Assembly: GCA_003427395.1 (NCBI GenBank)
Contig: BFEA01000158.1
Location: 779,432-812,954 of the forward strand
DNA length: 33,523 nt
Reading direction: 5' to 3'
Source of the DNA: Chara braunii
Lineage: Eukaryota; Streptophyta; Charophyceae; Charales; Characeae
A program made the translations under genes and the position numbers. The notes under the pieces were generated by a model, which saw nothing but the letters and a program-made list of their open reading frames with translations, was not told the DNA's origin and made no database searches. Of this stretch, positions 9,750 to 19,190 are shown one piece after another. The number at the start of each line of letters is the position of its first letter. The first letter of the stretch is position 1.

Positions 9750-10701
9750 TGACGAACTATTTTCTGTAATCGCACGACTTTCTGTGCGAAGCTGCTTGGG
9801 GAAATACGACGGGTCGGATGGGTGAACTGTGGGAAGATGGGTCGGATGGGCAAATTGCATAGATGCCCTCGTTTCTTTTCGTTTTCTGCTGGGAGTTGTC
9901 GGATTGGTGTTGGGAAAATCCCGTGCCAACGGTTGGGTAACCGCGCCTTGGCGAGCGCGAGAAATAACTGTACCATAGCTTCTTTCTTGTTCTGCTGTGA
10001 GCGCTGGGAATTCTGGCGCGATCATCTCGCGGGAATATCGGTTTTGAATTTCCAACTGATGTCGAGCCCCCACGGCTCGCGAAATTGTTTTTCTTTTCTG
10101 CTTCTCCGAAATTTCCTTTTGCAATTAGGACTTAGGCTAGGAATTTGCGTACTCTGAATCTTGTTGCGCCATGCTTGGGCGCACCTTGCTTAGCTGGGAA
10201 CTGGGCTATGACTGGATCGCGCCCTTAATCCTGTGTAACTGTCGTTTTTGGCGGGTGCGATTGTAACTGTACCTTTCTTCCTTCTTGGTTTCCTCGTGTT
10301 TGCCCGCCTTCTTCTTCCTCGCCTCGCGTACTCTATTCTAATTGGCCGGAGCGCCTGCATGACCGGATCGATGTGTGGAGTGTGGCTACCCCCACGCCGC
10401 GACCTAGCCATGCAGACGTAGGCACATCCTCTCTTCTCCTCTTGTTCATCTAGGCTTAATCCCGTACCTTTCGCGCAAGCATGCATGCCATAAATTTTGC
10501 AAGCGCAGTTAGTTTGCTCTCTAAGAATTTTGAGGTTAGCGCGATCAGTGAGGGTCGTCTAACGAGCAAGTTGGAAGGTGAGTGAGGTTGACGTGCGGGT
10601 CGCGACAGACTGTGGCGCACGGGCGAACCTGGCTTGCATACTTGGACTAAGCGGGGTGACAACTCTGAGTGGATGCGAGGCAACGGACTGCCTGCATCGG
10701 G

Positions 10702-10769
<68 letters not shown>

Positions 10770-12276
10770 AGTTGTGGTTGTGGGATGAGATTCTTTTCTT
10801 CGTTCATTCTTTCCTTTGTTCATCTGTATAATTTTGGATTCTGATATGGTTGATTTTAGCGCGGCCTTTTTTGGACTTCTCTTGTAAATCGTCTTAGATT
10901 TTCCTTGTCGATTTTACTTCGTATGTATACATGGAATGAATGTGAATTCCCTTTTATTAGCGATCTTTTCGGATTTCCAATCTTGTTTTGCGATGCCTGT
11001 TTCGTCTCTGTCTAGTACTATTTACTTGCGTGAGCTATACACTCACGTCTGATTGGAAACACTCGTTATGGATGGTTGGGTTTAGTCACTAACTTTCGAT
11101 CACCAAGAGTGTTGTGAGAAGTTGATTGTCCCTCTTTCCTCCTCTTCGTCACATGTATGGCATGTAATGACCGGATCTCACCCAACGTAGCATGAGTAGG
11201 ATATTTGCATGTATGTCGAACGCGATCGGCACACTGAACCAATCCGTTGTTTCTCACGTGCACTCTCGAGTACAACCGCGATCTCGAGGAAGCCGAGTCA
11301 CCTCGTACGCGCTCGTCTGCGTGAGTCAACCTTGAACCCCGTATAAGGATGCAGGGGACCGAGCTTGCCAAACGAATATGGCTGCGGAATTTTCCTCTTG
11401 GATGTCTGATCGTGAGAGCCTGAGGGACCCTGAATATTGAGAAAGTGAACAACTCAGAGGGCGGGGGAACTTAAGAAATCCCGAATTCCCCTGTCTGACA
11501 GAGAACGACCGATTGTGCACAAGAGACTTTCACTGTGCCGTAACTAACGATCCCAAGGGCCTCGACTACCCGGATACGTATAACACGCAATATTTCATAT
11601 CCCCCGGCTTCGTCGTTATTACTACCAGTTTCCCTCCCTTTCACCTCCTCCTTCCATATCACCAGCTCACGGTGGTGCCATAAAATTCCATAGCCCGCTA
11701 TTGGCCCCGCATACCGTGCGAAAAGTGTTGGTGGCGCCAGCCATATTGAGCCTCGGGAATCGCTCGGCGAGCCCGAACCGAAACCGAGCGGCGCCGACAA
11801 CTGGTCGAACCACTCGACCAACCACGAAGGTGAAACCAGAGGAGATGGTGATTTCCGTTTTTCGGGCTTGAAGGCTTACGAAAATTGAGTTCGTTGGCAA
11901 GGGCGATGTTGTTGGGATTTTGTTGGAGAATGCAAGAATGTTTAGATCTGTCGGTGTTGTGATTGTGAAAAAGTACCCCGGGATCTTTAGTCTGGGATAC
12001 ACTGCACATGCCATCTGCCTTATGTTGCACGACATCGGCGGCTTTCCTTCCGTGCACAAACCATGAAAGGTGGCCTACCTTCCTTCTTATGAAAATTAAA
12101 GCGCCAAGTACGACCTGCACATACCCTCTTGCGCTTTTCCCCCAAAACTTGCCACAAGAGATCTCAGTTCCGACCTGGGACTCCACCCCCACTTTCCTAA
12201 AATCCTTGGCACACCCCTTTTCGCACTTTCGGGCCCCCATCCTACTCTGGTCAGGAAGTCGCGCAGGGCGTTAGGT
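9750..12276 (+). repeat. 3' LTR of the Ty3/Gypsy element
   Basis: A 2527-bp direct copy of 957-3491, alignable along its length (for example cttcctctagcc-type pyrimidine stretches, the GA tract and the final gaagtcgcgcag). It begins tgacgaac and ends ggcgttaggt. The TATA box position is mutated to cataaat. Small indels are present, such as extra bases near 11908-11925. Confidence 0.9.
10704..10769. repeat. (GA)n microsatellite in 3' LTR
   Basis: About 33 GA units at the same place as the 20-unit tract in the 5' LTR. Confidence 0.95.
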
Positions 12277-12289
12277 TGGGCATCACATG

Positions 12290-12516
12290 CAGTCTCAAGA
12301 CCCGACATACAACACCATGGACAACCCTTGGGTGGTACGCAGGCAGTGTCTGTATAAGCGTACCGTGCTTCAGCCCAAGGGGGTGTGTGTCCAACTGTGC
12401 ATCATTCTAACGCCCTGCCGGTGTCCATGCGCAAGGCTGCAATTGAGTTTTGAATCCGCAACCTCATGCCACAATGCGCATTTCCAACTTGTGCTCTAAC
12501 CACTGAGCTACATCAG
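12290..12516 (-). mobile_element. Probable tRNA-derived SINE
   Basis: On the minus strand the head reads gtagctcagtggttagagc (A-box, RC of about 12493-12511) and, about 45 bp on, ggattcaaaac (B-box, RC of 12447-12457). This is a good RNA polymerase III internal promoter. The fold fails in the T-arm and acceptor, so it is not a working tRNA. The sequence from 12430 down to about 12290 may be the SINE body. Its end is set only by the adjacent LTR border and is uncertain. Confidence 0.55.
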
Positions 12517-13020
12517 GTCAGCTACCACCAGCTATCCACCTGCAACATGAGGATGGGTAACCATGGGTCAGTATTCTATTCAGGTTCTATTCCTCGGTTT
12601 TGCCCTTAGACACAACATTATGTTGATAGTGCACTGAAAGCTTAGTAATATTGGATGGTTAGGATAATCAGTTGGAACTTAGACTCCTTTATTGGATGTT
12701 GGGCCACCGGCGTCAACGCTGAAGTCTTGGGCCAAGCTAAGATGGACTTTGGGTTATCTGGCGTAAAGGGAGGCATGTAGGCTTAGAAGCGCACCTTCAT
12801 GTATTGGCATAGTCTGCATATCTGTGCAGCTCTGCTGCACCTTTGTGTGTGCAGGATTCAGTTGAGGTAGCTTTAGTTTTTGACTCACTCCTCACATATG
12901 CTTAGGTGGATGAGTTGTGCAGCATGCTTCGGGTGGCATTGTTCCTAGCTCGTGTTGCATTTGTTTGGAGTCCTGCCAGGGGTCTTTCTGGTGTCTGTGG
13001 CCTGATCTAGTTCTGCACTG
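12517..13020. other. No gene recognised
   Basis: Unique-looking DNA between the SINE head and the Penelope-like element. No long open frame or known motif. Confidence 0.4.
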
Positions 13021-13033
13021 ACCTGGCCTTCTT
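13021..13033. repeat. 5' target-site duplication of the Penelope-like element
   Basis: acctggccttctt occurs here and again at 19178-19190, directly outside the terminal repeats of the element. A 13-bp exact duplication in this position supports the assigned ends. Confidence 0.85.
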
Positions 13034-13159
13034 TTCTCTGTGAACGAATCTATTATCTTTTCTCTGTTCACTCCTATGTGGACAACCTCGCTGTTTTTAC
13101 CTCTCTGTTACATTTGTGTTTCACCGTGTGTTATTGGCATCATTCAACCTTACTCACCT
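13034..13159 (+). repeat. 5' terminal direct repeat (pLTR-like) of the Penelope-like element
   Basis: Matches 19047-19172 over about 126 bp, with long shared blocks such as atgtggacaacctcgctg and gtgtttcaccgtgtgtta. Penelope-like elements often carry such pseudo-LTRs. I looked for a hammerhead ribozyme core (ctgatga ... gaaa) on both strands and did not find one. Confidence 0.85.
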
Positions 13160-13337
13160 GTTAACAAGCGCCTCAACCAGCCAAGGGAGGTTACTTGGAA
13201 TTTGGTGGTGGTGAGAGTTCGGGATAAGAATTCATGACGATACTCCTATAAGTACTGGAGGTCGTACAAAGGGCTGGGTAATTGGACCCTGAAGAATCTT
13301 GACGAAGGTCAAGTCAGAAGAGAGAGAGTAGCTCAGG
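13160..13337 (+). other. Leader of the Penelope-like element
   Basis: Non-coding sequence between the terminal repeat and the first ATG (13338). It is purine-rich just before the start. Confidence 0.5.
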
Positions 13338-14498
13338 ATGAGCTATCGAAGAGATGATTGGGGAAAGAGGGACAAACAAAAAGGCTACGACAGCGCTGGT
13401 TGGGATAGTGGTAGCGAAAGGAGAAGAGAAAGATACGTTGAAGATAGACGTGACAAAAGGGGTGAAGATAGGAGAGGATGGTTGTTTGATGACCATGGAA
13501 TAAGAAGTTATCATGGTGATGGTGAAAGTGGGAGGCAGATAAAGTGCGATGAGTGTGGAGAGCTCGGTCACTACAAGAGACAGTGCCCAAGACTCCAAGG
13601 GAGATATGGCGGAGGTGCTTCTTCCGGAGTTGTAACATTAAGCAGGGAACTTGAGGAATCCCTGAGTTCAGTAGGTCGCATGGCGAAACAGTTGCTAGAC
13701 CAGCAAAGAGAAGTGGAGGATGCCAAACAAGAAGCTGAAGAAAAGAACAAACGAGAAGAGGAGGAAAAGGCTACGAAGGAAGAACAAACTAAAGTGAAGA
13801 TGGCAAAAAAACTTGAGGAAGAAGAAAATGAGAAGAAACAACAATGGGAGTTGAAAAAACTGTTGGTGCAACAGAGGGATGAATACGAAGAGCGGTTGGC
13901 TGCAGTAGTGAATATGAAAATGAAGGGAGCTTCCATCGGGAGCCGGAAGAAGAAAGGGAAGGCCCTGCAAGCATCGTCGGACTCCGAAGAAGGTGACGAG
14001 GTGGAGGAAGAGTAAGTGACTCCTCTTAAGGATAAAAGGAAGCGTCGTGAATCAACAGGTGCAACAACCAACAACCCACCAGTGAAAATGACTCATAAAC
14101 AAGGCAAGCAAGAGGACGCAGTTATCCTGTACAGTGCGAGAGTTAGAAAAGGGAGGGGAAGATCAAGTAAGGTTGACGCTCAGGTAAGCAGAATGGAGAA
14201 GGGTGAAGACCCATGGGAAGGAGTTCTAATGGGAGAGAGATATGCAACTAAAGCAGCGTATCGAAAGGCCGTGAGAAAAACTCTTGGTTCCTTCTATCCA
14301 GACACGTTGAAGGCGATGTGTAAAGGTGTTGGGCTGCCGTTCTATGGAGTTAATGATGTAGTTGACGTCCTCTCCGAGCTTCGTGTTACTTACTGTTTTC
14401 AAGGGAGAAAACCGTCTGGCTCAACGTCAGGTAAGCCGACAGATGATGATCAGATGAGGGGTGAAATCCAGGATCCCCCGGTGGACAACGAGGTGTAG
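13338..14498 (+). pseudogene. Gag-like N-terminal region: CCHC knuckle, coiled coil, SAP-like motif
   Basis: ATG 13338 opens a frame that runs to 14498, broken only by a TAA at 14013. Residues 1-65 are Arg/Asp/Gly-rich and likely disordered. Residues 70-83 form a zinc knuckle, CDECGELGHYKRQC (C-x2-C-x4-H-x4-C), which would bind nucleic acid. Residues about 105-195 are Glu/Lys-rich with heptad character, a likely coiled coil, followed by an acidic patch. After the stop, a basic stretch leads to a helical motif near 14305-14390 (DTLKAMCKGVGLPFYGVNDV) that resembles a SAP DNA-binding motif. The frame is lost at 14496. Known Penelope-like elements are not generally described with such a front end. 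Confidence 0.75.
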
Positions 14499-14769
14499 GA
14501 CAGACTCATGGGATTTGTTGTTGGAATTTCTTGAATGTAAACTTTGGTGTAGGCTTAATAAGAAAGCGAGAGGTCTTGTAGATCGAGTTGAGAAGATCCT
14601 ATGTAATGTTGTGTTTCTGCTGACCCTGGAAAATGAGATAAGCTGGGGGAGAAAATTTCTGGAATGTCTGTGGGAGGTCTTTGAGAGTTATCGAGACAGT
14701 TGGGATAACCCTAGCCCCTCAGGCTGCGTCAATGCTCTAATTGATCCTTGGTGTAAGCTAGTCTATGTG
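14499..14769 (+). pseudogene. GIY-YIG nuclease domain, 5' part (split)
   Basis: The coding frame moves by one (open from 14461). It is helical until about 14715, then reads SGCVNALIDPWCKLVYV up to the insertion at 14770. GCVNALID is in the place of the GIY motif and VYV is the start of the YIG motif, with the usual spacing of about ten residues. The Tyr of GIY appears replaced by Asn. The second part is at 16173. Confidence 0.65.
14762..14769. repeat. 5' 8-bp target duplication of hAT-like insertion
   Basis: tctatgtg occurs here and at 16165-16172, exactly outside the inverted termini of the inserted element. Confidence 0.85.
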
Positions 14770-15008
14770 CTATGTGTCCAAAATTGGATTCAACGGGGGT
14801 TTTGAGTTGAACGGTTCAACTCCCATTTAACTCCCGTTGCAACTCCGCGTTAAACCGAGTTGAACGTGGTACAACTCGGCCCGCGGATTTTTTTTTTGCA
14901 GGTAAAACACAAGTGAAAAACAAATAAAAAAATATGGGGGTGTAGATTTTTTTGCCAAATCAAAAACAAAACCAGACTCAAAATAGATAGATTTTTTTTC
15001 CTTTTTTT

Positions 15009-15011
<3 letters not shown>

Positions 15012-15045
<34 letters not shown>

Positions 15046-15080
15046 GGGATGGGTCGCCCCTCCCACCCCCACCGAATCAG

Positions 15081-15127
<47 letters not shown>

Positions 15128-15153
15128 GACTCTAACTTGAGCGGGGTCTGAAG
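15012..15153. repeat. (GATT)n, G/C-rich block and (AC)n
   Basis: Seven gatt units, then ggttggggatgggtcgccc, then about 40 bp of AC. This is the outer left arm of the palindromic interior of the hAT-like element. Confidence 0.85.
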
Positions 15154-15532
15154 NNNNNNNNNNNNNNNNNNNNNNNNNNNNNNNNNNNNNNNNNNNNNNN
15201 NNNNNNNNNNNNNNNNNNNNNNNNNNNNNNNNNNNNNNNNNNNNNNNNNNNNNNNNNNNNNNNNNNNNNNNNNNNNNNNNNNNNNNNNNNNNNNNNNNNN
15301 NNNNNNNNNNNNNNNNNNNNNNNNNNNNNNNNNNNNNNNNNNNNNNNNNNNNNNNNNNNNNNNNNNNNNNNNNNNNNNNNNNNNNNNNNNNNNNNNNNNN
15401 NNNNNNNNNNNNNNNNNNNNNNNNNNNNNNNNNNNNNNNNNNNNNNNNNNNNNNNNNNNNNNNNNNNNNNNNNNNNNNNNNNNNNNNNNNNNNNNNNNNN
15501 NNNNNNNNNNNNNNNNNNNNNNNNNNNNNNNN
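15154..15532. other. Assembly gap (379 N)
   Basis: Unresolved bases. The gap is flanked by complementary arms (gggtcgccc before, gggcgaccc after), so the missing sequence probably includes another palindrome that resisted assembly. The true length is unknown. Confidence 0.99.
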
Positions 15533-15700
15533 GGGCGACCCATCCCCCACCAATCAATCAATCAATCAATCAATCAAAAGAGAAAAAAAAAAGTAAAAAC
15601 AAAAAACGGGAAAACCCTCTTTTCTCGTTTTTTGTTTTTACTTTTTTTTTTTCTCTTTTGATTGATTGATTGATTGGTGGGGGATGGGTCGCCCCCCCAA
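15533..15700. repeat. Near-perfect long palindrome
   Basis: gggcgacccatcccccacc and an (aatc)n tract, an A-rich arm and aaaacggg are mirrored by cccgttttt-like T-rich sequence, a (gatt)n tract and ggtgggggatgggtcgccc. The centre is near 15615, giving arms of about 75-80 bp. Confidence 0.9.
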
Positions 15701-15784
15701 CCCCCACCCAATCACACACACACATACACACTCACTTTCTTTCGCCGAAGTTGCGCGGGCGGGGACCCCGCGCGGCGCAAGTGA

Positions 15785-15832
<48 letters not shown>

Positions 15833-15860
15833 TTGGGTGAGGGTTGGGGGGGCGACCCAT
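15700..15860. repeat. Second palindrome with (AC)n/(GT)n arms
   Basis: The arms cccaatcacacacac...acactcact and agtgagtgtatgtgtgtg...gtgattggg enclose a GC-rich core (gcgcgggcggggaccccgcg). The centre is near 15760. Confidence 0.85.
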
Positions 15861-16164
15861 CCCCCACCAATCAATCAAAAAAAAAAAAGGAAAAGTAAAA
15901 AAAAAACAAGAAAAGCGGGCAGTTTTTCTCACACACACACGCACACACACACACAGAGGGCAATTTTTTTACTTTTTTTTTCACTTTTTTTTTCCACGTG
16001 TATTCTGTCACGTGTCCGCGGCCCATTGGGCCTGACCCGTTGATCGGATTTCAACGGGAAGCCCCCGTTGTACCGTTCAACGGGGATTCAACTCGGACCC
16101 CGGGGGTGTACAACGGGTACAACGGAGTTGTACAAAACCGGTTGAGAGTTGAATGGATACATAG

Positions 16165-16172
16165 TCTATGTG
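16165..16172. repeat. 3' 8-bp target duplication of hAT-like insertion
   Basis: Second copy of tctatgtg. Confidence 0.85.
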
Positions 16173-16456
16173 GAAAAAACGAACGCCAACTTAAGGATGG
16201 ATGGTTTGCGCATATTGGACGAGCTACGTCTAGAGAGCATGGGCGTAAAAATAAGCTTTACTCGTGGCTTAGAAAATGGGGTTGGATGTCCTACGTCGCA
16301 GTTCCCCTAGCTATTGCCGAGAAGACTGAGCTTGAAAATTTGGAAAAACGGATGATCAGGAGGTGGTGTCCATCCTTGAACGCTAATGGATGGAAGGATG
16401 GCGGGAACAAGAAGAAAAAGAAAAGGAAGGATAGGAGGGAAAGAAAGAAAAAATGA
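16173..16456 (+). pseudogene. GIY-YIG nuclease domain, 3' part (split)
   Basis: After the insertion the frame reads GKNERQLKDGWFAHIGRATS, with HGRKNKLYSWLRKWGW next, then ELENLEKRMIRRWCPSLN. This fits the rest of a GIY-YIG domain: a basic residue and His after the YIG strand, the catalytic-type Glu in the ELE.LE helix and the P-x-LN end. The reading frame differs by one from the 5' part after removing the insertion, so a small indel lies in the A-run at about 16173-16178. The domain nicks DNA to prime reverse transcription in endonuclease-bearing Penelope-like elements. A Lys-rich tail ends at TGA 16454. Confidence 0.75.
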
Positions 16457-17052
16457 GTGAAGTTTTACCAAAACGAAAAGGTGCTACGATTCTCAGTGAA
16501 AGATGAGAAAAATACGGGGAAGCTCTCCAAAGTTATTGAAAAGGTGAGAAGGAGGAGAGACAGGGAGGTCAAGTCAAAAGGAGGGAAGATTTGGATTGAA
16601 GACTGGAGCGTGGTAAGAAGGAGGTTTGAAGATTCCGAAGTGATAATCATCGATAAGAAACTACGGGTGAAGCAGTTGAGAAGAGACCTTGAGGAAGGGG
16701 GAACCGTCCGTTTTACAAGAGTAAGGGAGAGACGGCCAGGTGACCCGAATTTGAAGAAACTTCTTCACCAGCTATTAAAGAACCCATGGTCAGAAAAGAA
16801 ATTGGACTCGCTGCATCTTGAGGATTTAACTAACTTGTTCTGTAATATTAAGGGTTTCTCGTGGAAAAGTACGAGGAAGATTTAAAAAAATATCGTTGAC
16901 TCCGTGGTCAAGAGAAAATTTGGTTTGAGTTTGCGTTGGAGATTTGTGGTTGGGGTGAAATACGATGAAAGGGTTTCAAGAGCTGAGATTCGTAAAGGTA
17001 TGATTCAGAAAATCAGTTCCCTGTCAGAGTTTGCTAGTGTGACTAAGCTACG
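16457..17052 (+). pseudogene. Linker between GIY-YIG and RT
   Basis: In frame with the preceding part. 142 highly basic codons run to TAA 16883, then continue in frame for about 57 codons to 17058. No known fold is recognised. The Lys/Arg content and predicted helices fit an RNA-binding extension upstream of the RT fingers. Confidence 0.55.
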
Positions 17053-18757
17053 ATGTTAGAAGCTCCGACTGGTCTGGATAAAAAACAACACAGCATGAGC
17101 CGCCAGATGGCAACAATCTGCTGTTGTGTAGGCTTTGGCCTCCCGAGACAGGGAGGACACGTAGTGTTTCGTCTCAGTAGCCGTGATGGTGTGGACGAGA
17201 GATTGTTGAACGTCAGGAATGTAGTACAGACATTTGGCTGTGCTAAGGATGAAGTAAGCCTGTGCAGAGGGTTAAATGAAGAGATGGTTAGAGTAGGATT
17301 GGAGGTAAAGTGGACCCTACTCGAAGCAAGGCGTTGTTTTAGAAAATTTGAAGTGAAGACTGATAGTATGATTGACAGAGTGGAAAAGGTGAAAAAAAGG
17401 TGGGAAGGAATGGTCTTTTGTCCTTTGGACAAAAACCCTGCAGAGACTCTGGTAATGTGCCCAGTGTTGTATGAGGAAGGTATGAAGACGACCTTCTAGG
17501 GTAATAAGGCCTTTGACGCTACATGGAGAAGGGAGGAGGATATCCTAGCCAGGGTGAAAAAAGATTATGAGAAGAAAGGTCTGAAGGCAGTTGCTAAATG
17601 GGATAATCAAGGAGTGTGGGGGAAGGCATACGTGCTGCCAAAACACGAGGATCCGACCAAGTTTCGACCTATATCACCTTCCTTTTCCCAGCCTGCAAAA
17701 ACAACAAATCGAAGAGTAGCAAAGACCTTGAACCACCTGTTATTCTCACTGTCGAACTTGAAGAATGATAATTTTAATATGAAATTAACCAGTATGTTGA
17801 AAGAGAGGTTGAACGAGATTGGGAAGTGAGCAAAAGAAAAAAGGAATGAGGAGTTGATTGGGGCTGCTCACGATATAAAGGAGATGTTTAGTAAGCTTCC
17901 CCATGATTCGATTCTGAGAGCAATTGCTTGGATTTTAGATACCTTTGAGAGTAATTAAAAGGAAAAAGTTTTGTCAACGTGAAAGTGAGAGGTAAAGGGG
18001 CCTCGTTCTGTAAAAAGAAAGAGGAAGGCGGATGAATGAAAATGAGCTTTGAATCCACAAGATGAATGGTTGAGTTTGACTTGGAGTATACCTACCTGTG
18101 GGCTTCAGGTAGACTGATTCGGCAAAGGGAAAGCATTCCCATAGGGAAGTCGATTAACCCTCCTATATAATCTGCATTCTTTGCACGTTATGTGAGTCTG
18201 AGTTCTTGAGAAGTTAAAGGAAGGATAGGCAGTTGGTGAAGGGTATTAGTGGACAATGTGTCTTTGTTCGTTTGGGATGGATGGTCAAAGAAAAGGGAGG
18301 GGAAAGCAAAAACTTTGCTGGAAAAAAATTGAAAAATCCTACGATAAGAATCTGAATCTGAAAAGGACTGATGAAGGTTTGACTGAGTGGGATTTTTTGG
18401 GTTGTCGCGTGAAAATAAATGGATGCAGAATAGAGTGTTGGCACCGTGCGAAGAATTTTGCTGAAATGTGGAAGAATAATGAGAGACTGGAATACTGGTG
18501 TTTTCAGGATTTTGTCTCCTACACCTGCGCAAGGCAAAAATGCACTCTGATCAACGGTTTGCTGCATAAAATTAAGGAGACGACCTCCTCAGTTGGTAGA
18601 GTGTGGGAGATCGTACTCACACTGAATCGCGGTTTAAGGAGGTAATCGTACCCAGACGAAATATTTCGTAAAGTTCTTAGCCGATTTGTAAGGACATGTG
18701 CCCCTGAATGGGGACAAGTGGTCAGTAAACTTTGTAGAACCTGAAGTAGGTCGGTAG
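17053..18757 (+). pseudogene. Penelope-type reverse transcriptase, broken
   Basis: Mostly in one frame with stops at 17497, 17827 and 18643, and frameshifts between about 17950 and 18290. Seen in order: FCPLDKNPAETLVMCP (about 17413-17463), where Penelope RTs have a DKG-type motif; PKHEDPTKFRPISP (about 17638-17679); motif A HDIKEMFSKLPHD with the catalytic Asp at 17872-17874; motif B SIPIGKSINPP (18132-18164); motif C as VDNVSLFV (about 18249-18272), with Asn replacing the second catalytic Asp. The thumb region (WDFLGCRVKINGC, then KCTLINGLLHKIKETTSS) runs in frame to YPDEIFRKVLSRF past the stop at 18643. The motif C change plus the stops make it inactive. Confidence 0.8.
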
Positions 18758-19046
18758 ACCAAGTTTTTTTTGGCCTCTAAAACTTTTTAGATAATAGGGC
18801 TTTCTGTAGTTAGCCTAGCTGTTTTCGGTTTCTACGACGAAGATAAGACAAACCACTATTAATAGGAATATGACAATGGGTTCGTTCCCTCTCAGCGAGC
18901 TTAGTTGTTATTCAACCGACGCCTAGGCGTCGTCAACAGCAACCTGGGTATTGACGGAAGGAAAGGTGGTTCCTGGGTGTGTGGTCGGATGAGCGTGAAG
19001 CGCGGGTGACTTATGATGCTAACCTTTCCCATTTTTCCACGATCAG
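18758..19046 (+). other. 3' non-coding region of the Penelope-like element
   Basis: No domain after the thumb. It contains a 16-bp perfect palindrome cgacgcctaggcgtcg at 18917-18932. Confidence 0.5.
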
Positions 19047-19172
19047 TTTGTTGTGAATGGATTTGTTATTTCTTCTCTGTTCACTACTATGTGGACAACC
19101 TCGCTGCTTTTACCACTGTGTTACATCTGTGTTTCACCGTGTGTTAGTGACATCGTTCAACCTTACTCACCT
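19047..19172 (+). repeat. 3' terminal direct repeat of the Penelope-like element
   Basis: Copy of 13034-13159. The end contains a short extra duplication (ttactcacc twice) before the target duplication. Confidence 0.85.
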
Positions 19173-19177
19173 TACTC

Positions 19178-19190
19178 ACCTGGCCTTCTT
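19178..19190. repeat. 3' target-site duplication of the Penelope-like element
   Basis: Second exact copy of acctggccttctt. Confidence 0.85.

Larger units (their letters stand above)
957..12276 (+). mobile_element. Ty3/Gypsy LTR retrotransposon, degraded, ~11.3 kb
   Basis: Direct repeats 957-3491 and 9750-12276 flank, in order, a primer binding site, gag with a CCHC knuckle, an aspartic protease, an RT remnant, RNase H, a PHD finger and an integrase. Integrase downstream of RT/RNase H is the Ty3/Gypsy order. Stops and frameshifts occur throughout and most of RT is deleted, so the copy is dead. The LTRs align at about nine bases in ten by eye over the first 240 bp, and most differences are transitions. 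I see no convincing target-site duplication (cgctg before, tgggc after), and the LTR end is not the usual CA. A MITE is inserted in the integrase end. Confidence 0.93.
14770..16164. mobile_element. hAT-like foldback element inserted in the GIY-YIG domain
   Basis: Length is 1395 bp including the gap. The termini are ctatgtgtcca and, reverse-complemented, ctatgtatcca, followed by imperfect inverted sequence. The 8-bp duplication tctatgtg fits the hAT superfamily (P and Merlin elements are alternatives). Both subterminal regions are rich in caacggg/cccgttg motifs in both orientations, as in hAT transposase-binding zones. The interior has no ORF. It is built from alternating inverted blocks: gattgatt...gggcgac at 15012-15060, its complement at 15533-15580, again forward at 15658-15694 and again inverted at 15850-15880, with AC/GT runs between them. 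Confidence 0.75.
13034..19177 (+). mobile_element. Penelope-like retroelement with N-terminal GIY-YIG, ~6.1 kb
   Basis: The ends are marked by a 13-bp target duplication and by direct terminal repeats (13034-13159, 19047-19172). Coding order is CCHC knuckle, coiled coil, SAP-like motif, GIY-YIG nuclease, RT. The RT has Penelope-type signatures: a DKN motif in place of the usual DKG, PKHEDPTKFRPISP, HDIKEMFSKLPHD, and a GIPMG-like motif. GIY-YIG before RT is the permuted order described for the Naiad/Chlamys type of Penelope-like elements; canonical Penelope has it after RT. The copy is dead: it has at least six in-frame stops, several frameshifts and a DNA transposon inside the nuclease domain. 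Without the 1.4-kb insertion and its duplicated 8 bp the element is about 4.7 kb. Confidence 0.8.

Noticed and set aside
12433-12516. Functional tRNA gene
   Set aside because: The A and B boxes are good, but the T-arm and acceptor stems do not pair, so a SINE head is more likely.
13034-13159. Hammerhead ribozyme in the Penelope terminal repeat
   Set aside because: The conserved core is absent on both strands.
13571-14074. Minus-strand frame rich in Ser and Phe
   Set aside because: It is the antisense of the Glu/Lys-rich coiled coil on the plus strand.
14827-15561. Minus-strand frame of 244 codons
   Set aside because: Most of it is the N gap; the rest is microsatellite.
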